From an uncultured Bacteroidales bacterium (GTDB taxonomy: Bacteria > Bacteroidota > Bacteroidia > Bacteroidales > Paludibacteraceae), in assembly GCA_902774995.1 (NCBI GenBank), contig CACYKR010000009.1:1489-40105 (forward strand): a stretch of 38,617 bases of DNA, given 5' to 3'. Position 1 is the stretch's first letter, and the number at the start of each line of letters is the position of its first letter. Under the pieces are notes generated by a model. That model worked only from the letters and a program-made list of their open reading frames with translations. It was not told the DNA's origin and made no database searches. The position numbers and the translations under genes are program-made. Below are positions 8,001-14,862 of the stretch, in pieces.

Positions 8001-8742
8001 TATATGCGTACGAGAAAGTGGTCTTACGCGGGATTTGGAACGCATAGGGCGCACACGCCGCAGCGTCCAAACCATCCGTGAGCAAAGCGATAGTGAGCTT
8101 GTCCGTGTCCGTAAAGACTGCATACCGCGAGGCATTCGGATTGGTAACCTGCATCGTGATGCCGGAGGCCTCCAGCCACACGAGCGGCGAACCTTCCATA
8201 CAGGTCACGCGCACCCATGCCTCGCCGTCCTGCATGATAAACGACATTGCGAAATCCGACCAGCTATCGACGAGCGCTTCCTCAAAAGCCGCTTTCTTTC
8301 CGGTAGCCGTATTGGAGAACGTCACCGAGAGCGGTGTATCCCATTTGACCTCACAACCCGTGGGCTCCCAATAGGACGGATAACCAATCGTCAGTTCACC
8401 GTCTTTTGCCTCTGCCCAACCGGGATAGAACCACAGTTTGCCGGTCCATGTATTGACGAGTGCGTGCGTCCACCAATCATTCGTCGGCAGCGCCAGAGAG
8501 CCCTGTTGCGAACCATCGGGAGTGCCCAACCGCGCCAAGAGCGAGTCCGGCAGATAGAGTCTGCGATGCTCCATCTGATACGCCTGACAACCGCCGTGAG
8601 CCGAGGTATGACTCTTGGACAGCGGCACATACGAAGCATACGAACCCGCGCCTACAGAGACAGGCGTTTGGGCGGAAGAGGAGACCGCTATCGCTGAAAG
8701 AAGAAAGACCGCTGCGCTCAAAGACAAAAGACTCCGTTTCAT
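5029..8742 (-). CDS. Family GH81 endo-beta-1,3-glucanase with two discoidin/CBM32-like modules and C-terminal tail
   Basis: This 1237-residue secreted enzyme should hydrolyse internal beta-1,3-glucan bonds (laminarin, callose, fungal wall glucan). A signal-peptidase-I leader ends near SSAQT. The GH81 catalytic domain (about residues 40-740) shows the family acid D429 in FNDHHFHYGYF and the base pair E503/E507 in GNGQESTSE, spaced as expected for the family. A discoidin-like module starts near 772 (NLALHKPVTVSS), a bacterial Ig-like segment follows, and a second discoidin-like module starts near 1055 (NLALHKPATASG). The protein ends with the tail FIKNGRIYISRNGAVYTIDG. Short repeats interrupt the catalytic domain around residues 263-292 (DQMVNDQMVN, NDQMVNG) and the first discoidin module (LPFREGMGVGP). 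It follows GH30 by 3 bp, and its end overlaps the GH3 start. Confidence 0.93.
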   Translation of the reverse strand: MKRSLLSLSAAVFLLSAIAVSSSAQTPVSVGAGSYASYVPLSKSHTSAHGGCQAYQMEHRRLYLPDSLLARLGTPDGSQQGSLALPTNDWWTHALVNTWTGKLWFYPGWAEAKDGELTIGYPSYWEPTGCEVKWDTPLSVTFSNTATGKKAAFEEALVDSWSDFAMSFIMQDGEAWVRVTCMEGSPLVWLEASGITMQVTNPNASRYAVFTDTDKLTIALLTDGLDAAACAPYAFQIPRKTTFSYAYNAATSSLTTTFHVSTDQMVNDQMVNVLMAFLPHHYYDSNDQMVNGTYLSPRGTMRLYAGNDFTFTYPVHPFLPFFPAPMEWGEEFSEARMTALNADYAKRGTFGGDTYWGGKGLTQMAHYMTFALQMGDTATFRMAKNRLKEVLVNWYTFTPGEERFYFARYPKWGALIGMDPSYDSDTFNDHHFHYGYFVYASALLCMLDDDFRTNYGAMAREVARDYANWQRSADEPWFRTFNPYCGHSFAGGLGNAGNGNGQESTSEALQGWGGVWLLGAALQDQEMLEAGIMGYTLETRATAEYWFDKKRRNIDFTKYNHPYCCNLTMQGVGWWTWFSGDPVWMHSIQWLPISPILTNCFSEDLPFAKWDYTQMYATKEVGNYEAPQGGLGDESGLGNVCLSYLSLFDADSAIHVWDRMDQMGKALAKNPDTGGITYWLAHSHKGLGEKRYDIFASHPMACAYTDTLSGRMTYAVYNVASTPLSVHFFGAKDTTVTVPHGLTLVSGGETRTITTIEDDEETIEPDPMAWDLPYPNLALHKPVTVSSFENAGCVAANLTDGKTDTRWGSTHHDGEWAMVDLGEVCFIDHLILRWETAFASEYELALSSDGTTWHSAIYASAGGVERISLPFREGMGVGPTRARYIRLTGLQRATQYGTSLYELEAYGRPLTGDPETVFAVALSASDTVLQQGQTTTLTTTAYNFNGAIISTSSEQKTYPDYGLFTETRTVGGCSASLTIIVMETEMAATVEVTPAEVTMPIGTQQTFVVSILNQFGDVMDTCRSVYLAAQVGDHELVFPCFERIGTAIVHILPFEEVNLALHKPATASGAEGDGTAAPKAVDGQMDTRWSSRFQDNEWIAVNLEDCYRLTQVRLIWENAYATSFDIQVSSDGENYTTVKSVTGATGGTQPHDIRINNEPVEAQFVRIFCKTRNTGYGASLWELEVYGEGLCDPIVTAIEETNDTSQISNFKFIKNGRIYISRNGAVYTIDGRLCVLP
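5101..5139 (-). repeat. AT-rich tandem repeat, CAAATTT units, before the GH81 tail
   Basis: The minus strand reads ACAAATTTCAAATTTCAAAT followed by TTATAAAG, three tandem copies of a 7-bp unit. It encodes SQISNFKFIK at the entrance of the GH81 tail. It also lies immediately upstream of the GH3 ATG at 5099, where an AT-rich leader would suit Bacteroidetes translation initiation. Confidence 0.65.
6106..6143 (-). repeat. GC-rich inverted short repeat inside the first discoidin module of GH81
   Basis: The minus strand reads CTCCCTTCCCTTTAGGGAGG and then GGATGGGGGTAGG, a CTCCC/GGGAG hairpin-like element. It is translated as SLPFREGMGVGP and appears as extra residues between the usual loop and the ARYIRLTG strand. 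A related element with the same peptide flavour (LSPTLPSREG) is at 15912-15950. Confidence 0.65.
7868..7890 (-). repeat. AAATGACCAAATGGT-family repeat in GH81 (single unit)
   Basis: One 15-bp unit plus part of a second (minus strand AAATGACCAAATGGTCAATG) is translated as NDQMVNG just before the conserved YLSPRGTM segment of GH81. Confidence 0.75.
7927..7955 (-). repeat. AAATGACCAAATGGT-family repeat in GH81 (two units)
   Basis: Two tandem units on the minus strand are translated as DQMVNDQMVN between two beta-strand-like segments of the GH81 N-terminal region. The frame and peptide are the same as in GH3. Confidence 0.85.
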
Positions 8743-8745
8743 ACC

Positions 8746-10368
8746 TTATAGTTTCACTAATATTGTTTCTACACTATTCGCCGGCATTTCCACCGTTGCG
8801 CTGTATTCGCCAATCTGCAGCGGGAAAGAAGTGGCCTCACCGGTATTGAGGATATTCACCGCGATCTGTCCCTCCGCATTCTTCGTCGCGCAGACAAAAA
8901 TCTGATCGCTGATTTCTGAAGGCTGACAGCTGATTACCTGATCGCCCGGCCGCATGGAGCGGCTGAACTGCTTGAGGACATAGTAATAAGGCGTGTAGTA
9001 GATCTTTTCCTTCTCGTAATCAATCATCACCGGCGCCGCAGCGAAGTTATTCACATGGTTCGGTCCGCCTATAGAATCCAGCACCATGTTCCAGTCAATG
9101 AAACCCGTCAGCCAATGATTCATACCTTCTATTATATACCGCGCGTACCTGTGCACACCCGCGTATTTGGGATGTGTGTCGCCCGCCCAGCGGGTCGAAT
9201 ACGCCCAATCGGTGGCCGAAGGGGTCCACCAGAAAGCGTCGTTATTGAACCATCCGGACTCTTTGAAGCCCACGGGGTCGGTGACTCCGTCCCAGGGTTC
9301 GCAGCCGAGGTTGTCAATACATCCCTCGGTATGCAGGATCGTCTTATCCGGATAGAGGGCGTGAACCGAATCCAGCACAGCCGGGAAGCAGTCTATCGTA
9401 GAGCCGTACCAGTGTACCGCCATGCCGGCGGTGTAAGCGTTCGCCGCGCTGTCCCCGTAGATAGCAGCGGTATAAGGACCCATCTCAAAGATGTTCTGGT
9501 CAAAACCGAAGATCTTCACGTCCTGCAATCCGCGTTGCGCGAAAGTCGGTCCGAGATATTTGCCGATGAACTGCGCCTCTACCTCCGGCGGGAAATCCAT
9601 GCTCTCCCATCCGCCGTCATTGCCCATGGGTTCGTTCACCGGCGTGACCGCCCAAATATCTACACCCTCAGCCTTCCACGCCTCCACGTATTTCGCCAAA
9701 TACCGCGCATAGGCATCATAGTATTCCGGCAGCAACGCCCCGCCACGATGGAAACCGTTCTCGCGCTCGTAGTATTTCTTGTTCTCCTTCATCCACGCCG
9801 GCGCCGTCCAGGTGTTGGCGAAGATGCGGTAGTTCTTGTCGTGCTGCTGTTGTTTGAGCGCCCACACGTCTTTCATCAGATGATAGAGATCGTAGTGTTC
9901 GTCCTTGATCTGCGGGTACTGCGTCTTGGCAAAACCCTCTTTGTCGCGGTCAAGCGAGAAAGAGACGAGTGCCGTGTCGTCCTCCTGCTCGGCGAGCGAG
10001 TACTTGCCTTCCACCGAAAAATCCGACGCTCCTATCTGGGTGCGGACGAGGGAGAAGTTCGCACTGCTCTCGCCGTATAACTCCTCCAGCACGGCTTGCC
10101 GCTCTTCGGGCGTAAGGCATGCCAATACAAACGCCGAGCTCTCCGTCAGGGAGGCACCGAAACCGTCGATGGTCTGGCGTGTGGCGGCAGGATCAATCAC
10201 CACTGCGTCAGCTGCTTGTCCTTTTTGAAAGACCACAGCGGGAGCCTCCGCGCATTTATCACCGGCCTCGGAGGTCAGCCATACGTGGGATGATTGTATC
10301 TGCGGCGTGCAGGACGCAAATAGAATCGTAATGAATAATGAACAATGAATAATGAATATCTTTCTCAT
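8746..10368 (-). CDS. Family GH30 (subfamily 3-like) endo-beta-1,6-glucanase, lipoprotein
   Basis: This 540-residue enzyme is expected to cut beta-1,6-glucosidic bonds, removing side chains that block beta-1,3-glucanases. The ATG at 10368 is used because it starts a lipoprotein signal (lipobox LFASC, Cys near residue 20); the open frame continues upstream without any such signal. The GH30 barrel begins with QTIDGFGASLTES. The likely acid/base is E246 in TPVNEPMG and the nucleophile E348 in ILHTEGC. The C-terminal beta-strand segment ends in NSVETILVKL, as in GH30 enzymes. The start overlaps the phosphorylase stop by 4 bp. The signal-peptide core lies in a short tandem repeat (10328-10360). 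The residues after Cys lack an acidic surface-export signal, so a periplasmic-facing site is possible. Subfamily is inferred from sequence feel and from the beta-glucan context. Confidence 0.88.
   Translation of the reverse strand: MRKIFIIHCSLFITILFASCTPQIQSSHVWLTSEAGDKCAEAPAVVFQKGQAADAVVIDPAATRQTIDGFGASLTESSAFVLACLTPEERQAVLEELYGESSANFSLVRTQIGASDFSVEGKYSLAEQEDDTALVSFSLDRDKEGFAKTQYPQIKDEHYDLYHLMKDVWALKQQQHDKNYRIFANTWTAPAWMKENKKYYERENGFHRGGALLPEYYDAYARYLAKYVEAWKAEGVDIWAVTPVNEPMGNDGGWESMDFPPEVEAQFIGKYLGPTFAQRGLQDVKIFGFDQNIFEMGPYTAAIYGDSAANAYTAGMAVHWYGSTIDCFPAVLDSVHALYPDKTILHTEGCIDNLGCEPWDGVTDPVGFKESGWFNNDAFWWTPSATDWAYSTRWAGDTHPKYAGVHRYARYIIEGMNHWLTGFIDWNMVLDSIGGPNHVNNFAAAPVMIDYEKEKIYYTPYYYVLKQFSRSMRPGDQVISCQPSEISDQIFVCATKNAEGQIAVNILNTGEATSFPLQIGEYSATVEMPANSVETILVKL
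10328..10360 (-). repeat. ATTCATT-type tandem repeat in the GH30 signal peptide
   Basis: The minus strand reads ATTCATTATTCATTGTTCAT and continues TATTCATTACG, four near-identical 7-8 bp units. It encodes the hydrophobic core IFIIHCSLFITI of the GH30 lipoprotein signal peptide. Confidence 0.65.
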
Positions 10369-13300
10369 AATTCTATAATTAGCTGTTTGATCTCGCCGTC
10401 TCGGGCGAAAATATGTTGACTTTGCTCTTTGGAGAGGGTCAGCCCCTTCTCCCTGTTCTCCGGGCAAGGGAGGGAGCCGGATGAGTGCTTATAGATGATC
10501 TCCGTACCGCAGTAAGTGAACCGCAGTTCGCCGTCCTTGAAATCCGCCTCCGTCAGCATGGTCGGATAGAACGAGATCCGGCCGTCGTGCACCGATACGC
10601 CCAGTTCGAACCAGCGGGAGAGAATATCTTCTTTAACCTGGCCCGTCATGCCCGGCTGCTGCACGCCCGCCATCGAGGGGGTGTGGGAATAGGGGTCGAA
10701 AGGGAACGAACCGTATTCGGCCGGCTGTTTGTGGGAGCCGATACCTTCGCGGATAGCGGAATAGTGCGCACAGAGACGCTGCAACACGTTCTCCTTCGTA
10801 CTTTGTACACCGTCCCTTTGTACATTACTTATCGTTTCTCCTACCGCCAGCAGCAGTTTGGCTACCATGTGCCAGTAGATACAGCCCAGACCTTCGTATT
10901 TATAGAACGTGCCGGAACGGCCGGTGAAAGCGTGGTGGTGGAAGACCGACTCATAGAGATCTTTCAGTTCGTCGGGCAGGTCATTGGCATTGCGGTAGCG
11001 GGCATCGAAATGGATGCCGCCGTCGCAGTCTTGTTTCAAAATCGTTCCGAGATATTTCTGTACCACCGGCAGCGACTTGGCTTCTTCGGGAAGATTGTTC
11101 ATCTCCAGGAACGAAGGTCTGCGCCGGTTGGGATAGAGCATATAGCTCCGCTGGTCCTCGCGGTAAAGCGCGGAGCGGCGCATGGCGTCCAACAGGTCCG
11201 CCGCCTCTTCGGCGGAGAGCAGACCGGAGGAGAGTACCGCCACCTGCCCCTCCAGCATCTCGTATAGATGACTGATTTCTATATCATTGTCCGTAAAGCG
11301 AATCAGGTTATATGCCTCGTACAGCCCGTCCGCACGTTTGTTGGCGCGGATAGACTCATCCATGCGCGCCAATGCATCGGCAAAGAAGGATTGCATCTCA
11401 GCCAAGGCAACCGTCTCCTGCCGGCCGCTCAATCCGGCATATACCGTATTGCGGTATTGTTCACCGGCGAGACCTGCCGTATCAATATATTGCCGGCTGC
11501 CGCTGCATTGCAATGCCTTGTGAATAGCACGGAGCAGCACGGCCGTTTCCGAACCGATGGTGGTATCGGAGTCAATAAAACGCTGCATAAAGGCCACATA
11601 ACGACGCATATAGCACAATGTTACCATCGAGGCGCCGTAACCCACCAACGCATTGTTCGCATCGTTCCATTCGGGACGGAGTGTGTTCATCCATATACCG
11701 GCAGACGGAATAAAATTGCTCAGCTTGGCCAGTAATGTAATCAGCAACTTATCGGCCATGGTGGTCATACGCACCTGATTGTTCCCGTCCAGCACCAATT
11801 TGCCGTCCGCACCCATTTCCGCGGCCAGCTCCATTGCACGGTTATGCGCCTCTTGGTCAAACCGGATACTGTTCTTCGGGTCTGCCACGATCTCCCGGTA
11901 GGACTTGAGCCGGTACGGCACGTTGGCGAAAGCGAACTCCGGCTTGTTGAGCAACGCTCTCAGTGCCTCCGGGTCGTGGCTGTAACTGAGTTCCAACAGT
12001 TTGAGCAAATAGATGATCTGATGGTCGCCCCAATAGCCGATATTCGACCATGGATTCTCCGGCTCGATCACCTCCCAGTCGATACCCTTGTCGGTGATAC
12101 GGTAGGGGTTATAGCCGTCCACAGTAGTGGCGTTGAGGAACTTCGCGATGATATGATTGATATAGAGCGGATAGGATACCGAGAGGGCTTCCCAGTTCTG
12201 GAAAATGTCGCGCCAGTTGCCCTGGTAAGCCACGACGGGATTGCCCTGCTCGTCCTGCACGCGGATGTCGAATAGGTTCCATGGGCGCGAAGGGTCGCCG
12301 TGACGGCGTCCGAACGTCAGCGGCAGATACTCCATCTCATGCCGCTCAGTATCATTGGTACATGGTACATCGTCCCTTTGCCTCTTCTTAGGCGGATACT
12401 CCAGATAATAGCCTCCGCGCATGGTGTTGAAGAGCACATTGGCAAAATGGCGTGCGTCGTTCGCCTCGTCACCCGTCTGCTGGATACCGTCGTTCTGGCG
12501 GACAATAGCCCGCAGCGTCTCGGTGGAGTGGTGCATGGCCGCCTCTACTTGCTCTATGGCATCGGGACGGGCGATGAACTGCATCAGTTCGCGCACCTTC
12601 ACCGCGTCGGCGGACACATCCGCCACATTATACCACGTATGTGCGCCTCGGGGCACCAGCGTCAGACGGGTGTGCGCCAGAAACGCTCCGCGTACGCCTT
12701 TGCTCTCCGTAAGGGTATTGCAAGGGTATAGCGCCCCTATACGTTTACCCCGAGCTTGACGCAAGGTCTGCTCGGATACCGAGTATTCCGTACCGTCCGG
12801 CAGACCGAGGGCATAGACGGTGTTGCACCGGAGGCTCTCGCTCGGCTCCGCGCGGTCCACCAAGATCGCCTCCATGCGGAAGAGAGCCAGTGCACCCACC
12901 AGTTCGGTCTTCTTATAGCCATCAACGAGGGTGGAAAACTCGTTCTGGGTCTTGCGTTCCACGCCTGCAGGCAGCACGTTCAGCAGGCCGTCCACGATCT
13001 CCACTTCCGTGTCGAAATTACCGAGGTTCTCTATCGTCACGCGGCGCACCCATCCGTGCTTGCCTGCCGGCGCCCATAGGTACGAGAACCGCAGTTTGAG
13101 CGTGTGGTTCTCCTCACAGAAGACAATCCGGTTGCCGACTGTCGATTTGGCTATCCGGCGCGAGACGACGAAACTGTCCTGCTGCCTGTCGGAGAACGGA
13201 ATCCACACCAACTCGCCGTTCACCTGAAACCGCTCGCCCTTGACACGGATCACTGTCTTCGGACCGGTGGTCTCGTAGTTCTCCGTAATCTTGTCATCCG

Positions 13301-13484
13301 TGTAATAGGGAAACAGCGCCTCGTTGGGGCTCCGCCGTCCTGCCGTCAGGCCGCCTGTCGAACTCAGATACATCCACAGGTCCGTGTCCGAAGCCAGCGA
13401 GATGAAGAACGGCTGCATCTCGTCGTAGTTGGCGATCTCATAAAAACGCTCGCCATTGATCGTGATAAATTGTCCTTGAACCAT
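10365..13484 (-). CDS. Clan GH-Q phosphorylase, probably a beta-1,3-glucan phosphorylase (GH149/GH161-like)
   Basis: This 1039-residue protein has no signal peptide, so it should act in the cytoplasm. It would split beta-1,3-gluco-oligosaccharides with phosphate to give alpha-glucose-1-phosphate and a shortened chain. The architecture is that of GH94-like phosphorylases: an N-terminal beta-sandwich (NGERFYEIANYDEMQPFF), a helical linker, an alpha/alpha barrel and a C-terminal part. The barrel contains QGNWRDIFQNWEAL (about residue 420) and RPEWNDANNALVGYG (about residue 610), where the Asp of EWND is the likely general acid. Near the C terminus is GVQQPGMTGQVKEDI. Length and these motifs fit GH149/GH161 better than cellobiose phosphorylases of GH94. 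The gene sits between the GPH symporter (19 bp) and GH30 (4-bp overlap). Two in-frame short repeats insert RQRDDVPCTND and NVQRDGVQSTK. Exact family and chain-length preference remain uncertain. Confidence 0.8.
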   Translation of the reverse strand: MVQGQFITINGERFYEIANYDEMQPFFISLASDTDLWMYLSSTGGLTAGRRSPNEALFPYYTDDKITENYETTGPKTVIRVKGERFQVNGELVWIPFSDRQQDSFVVSRRIAKSTVGNRIVFCEENHTLKLRFSYLWAPAGKHGWVRRVTIENLGNFDTEVEIVDGLLNVLPAGVERKTQNEFSTLVDGYKKTELVGALALFRMEAILVDRAEPSESLRCNTVYALGLPDGTEYSVSEQTLRQARGKRIGALYPCNTLTESKGVRGAFLAHTRLTLVPRGAHTWYNVADVSADAVKVRELMQFIARPDAIEQVEAAMHHSTETLRAIVRQNDGIQQTGDEANDARHFANVLFNTMRGGYYLEYPPKKRQRDDVPCTNDTERHEMEYLPLTFGRRHGDPSRPWNLFDIRVQDEQGNPVVAYQGNWRDIFQNWEALSVSYPLYINHIIAKFLNATTVDGYNPYRITDKGIDWEVIEPENPWSNIGYWGDHQIIYLLKLLELSYSHDPEALRALLNKPEFAFANVPYRLKSYREIVADPKNSIRFDQEAHNRAMELAAEMGADGKLVLDGNNQVRMTTMADKLLITLLAKLSNFIPSAGIWMNTLRPEWNDANNALVGYGASMVTLCYMRRYVAFMQRFIDSDTTIGSETAVLLRAIHKALQCSGSRQYIDTAGLAGEQYRNTVYAGLSGRQETVALAEMQSFFADALARMDESIRANKRADGLYEAYNLIRFTDNDIEISHLYEMLEGQVAVLSSGLLSAEEAADLLDAMRRSALYREDQRSYMLYPNRRRPSFLEMNNLPEEAKSLPVVQKYLGTILKQDCDGGIHFDARYRNANDLPDELKDLYESVFHHHAFTGRSGTFYKYEGLGCIYWHMVAKLLLAVGETISNVQRDGVQSTKENVLQRLCAHYSAIREGIGSHKQPAEYGSFPFDPYSHTPSMAGVQQPGMTGQVKEDILSRWFELGVSVHDGRISFYPTMLTEADFKDGELRFTYCGTEIIYKHSSGSLPCPENREKGLTLSKEQSQHIFARDGEIKQLIIEL
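10437..10478 (-). repeat. GC-rich CTCCCT/GGGAG repeat near the phosphorylase C terminus (degenerate)
   Basis: The minus strand has CTCCCTCCCTTGCCCGGAGA followed by ACAGGGAGAAGGGG, encoding SLPCPENREKGL. It resembles the clearer elements at 6106-6143 and 15912-15950, but the match is imperfect. Confidence 0.4.
10798..10826 (-). repeat. GTACAAAGGGAC-family repeat in the phosphorylase, C-terminal copy
   Basis: The minus strand reads ATGTACAAAGGGACGGTGTA followed by CAAAGTAC, encoding NVQRDGVQSTK around residue 890. It uses the same codon register as the copies in the pectate lyase and the first PUL protein. Confidence 0.75.
12356..12380 (-). repeat. GTACAAAGGGAC-family repeat in the phosphorylase, N-terminal copy
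   Basis: The minus strand reads CAAAGGGACGATGTACCATG and then TACCAAT, encoding QRDDVPCTN around residue 372. The insertion follows a Pro/Lys/Arg-rich turn, a plausible surface loop. Confidence 0.75.
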
Positions 13485-13487
13485 AAA

Positions 13488-13517
13488 GTCATTTACTATT
13501 TGGTCATTTACTATTTA
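13488..13517 (-). repeat. AAATGACCAAATGGT-family repeat at the symporter / phosphorylase junction
   Basis: The minus strand reads GTAAATAGTAAATGACCAAA and continues TAGTAAATGAC, two units with A in place of G. It supplies the last codons and TGA stop of the symporter (VNSK, stop) and the AT-rich region directly before the phosphorylase start codon. Here the repeat ends one gene and leads into the next. Confidence 0.75.
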
Positions 13518-14862
13518 CGCGGCGGGCTTCCAATTCATTTTTCATCTGCTCCATCGTCTTGTTATCCAGATTATAGAACGCCATGACAATAGCGCAGGAG
13601 GCGTACAGCGCTCCCGGTATGACACTCACCAACAGCCGGATACCCATCATCGCCGTATCGGACTGTATGTCGGCGTTGGCAACGAAATGCGTCACACTCA
13701 GCAGCCATCCCGCCGCTGCCGCTCCGATGGCCCATCCGAGTTTCTGCGCCAACACGGAAGCCGAGAAACAGAGCCCTGTCGTACGCCTGTTGAATTTCCA
13801 CTCGCCGTAATCCGCCACGTCGGCCAGCATCGTCCATAGCAACGGCACCGCCGGAGCATACGCCATCTTGGCCAGTATATTAAAGGTATAGACCATCGGC
13901 AGATTGTCGCCCGCCACAAAGATCAGCGCGAAGAACACTCCCGACACAATGGACGAGAGGATATAGACCATCTTGTTGCCGAAGCGTTTGGCAAGCGGCT
14001 TGGACGCCGGCAACGCCACAATGAGGGCTACCGTACCCAACACATTGAACAGCTGTACGTTCTCCGCATCGTGGATATAATACTTGAAATAATAGGCGAT
14101 GGCGGCGTTCTGCATGGCGAACATGATGAACGACACGATACCTACGCAGGTCAGTACGATCCACGCTTTGTTCATGAACAGGTACTTGAAATCCTTCATC
14201 ACGTTGTTATCCTGTTTCTTGGGTTGCGGTACGCGCTCCTTGGTCGTCGCAAAAGCGATAAGGAAGAAAGCTATACTGAGCACGCCGAACAGACCTACCG
14301 TATATTGGTATCCCTGCGCCTGGTTCACCACGCCCTCGTTGCCCAGCGCCCCCAGCCATTTGACCAGATACAGCGCGGCACCCGTCACCACGAACTGGCC
14401 GATATACGCCGCTATGAAACGGTAAGTGTTCAAGCCTGCACGCTCGTTGGAGTCATCGGTCATCACCGCAGAAAGCGAACTATAAGGCAAGTTCACAAAC
14501 GCATACGCCGTACGCAGCAGCAGACAGGTGATGAGGGCATAGGCGAACTTGCCGTTCAGCCCGAACTCCGGCGTAGTGAACGCCAGCACCGCCAGAATGG
14601 CATACGGCACCGAGCCGAACAGCAGATACGGGCGGAACTTACCCCAACGGCTCTCCGTGCGGTCGGAGATGATACCTACTACCGGGTCCATTACGGCGTC
14701 CCATATCGAACCGGCGAACATGATCACACCGGCCAAAGCGGGCGTCAGACCATAGATGTCGGTGTAGAAGATGAGCAACCAGAAACCCACCAGATCCCAT
14801 ACGAAATGGGAGGCGGTGTCACCCAAACTGTAACCTAATTTTTCTTTAACAGATAGTTTCAT
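13504..14862 (-). CDS. GPH-family sugar:cation symporter (MelB/MFS type)
   Basis: This 452-residue inner-membrane protein has about twelve predicted membrane segments and belongs to the glycoside-pentoside-hexuronide:cation symporters. The N terminus KEKLGYSLGDTASHFVWD is typical of the family, and the loop DPVVGIISDRTESRWGKFRP is its MelB-like cytoplasmic signature. A central cytoplasmic loop (PQPKKQDNNVMKD) separates the two halves. The next gene encodes a cytoplasmic phosphorylase without a signal peptide, so this carrier most likely imports beta-1,3-gluco-oligosaccharides released in the periplasm. The start overlaps the GH16 stop by 4 bp (ATGA), suggesting coupled translation. Its last codons derive from a short repeat. 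Family is certain; substrate is inferred from context. Confidence 0.9.
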   Translation of the reverse strand: MKLSVKEKLGYSLGDTASHFVWDLVGFWLLIFYTDIYGLTPALAGVIMFAGSIWDAVMDPVVGIISDRTESRWGKFRPYLLFGSVPYAILAVLAFTTPEFGLNGKFAYALITCLLLRTAYAFVNLPYSSLSAVMTDDSNERAGLNTYRFIAAYIGQFVVTGAALYLVKWLGALGNEGVVNQAQGYQYTVGLFGVLSIAFFLIAFATTKERVPQPKKQDNNVMKDFKYLFMNKAWIVLTCVGIVSFIMFAMQNAAIAYYFKYYIHDAENVQLFNVLGTVALIVALPASKPLAKRFGNKMVYILSSIVSGVFFALIFVAGDNLPMVYTFNILAKMAYAPAVPLLWTMLADVADYGEWKFNRRTTGLCFSASVLAQKLGWAIGAAAAGWLLSVTHFVANADIQSDTAMMGIRLLVSVIPGALYASCAIVMAFYNLDNKTMEQMKNELEARRVNSK

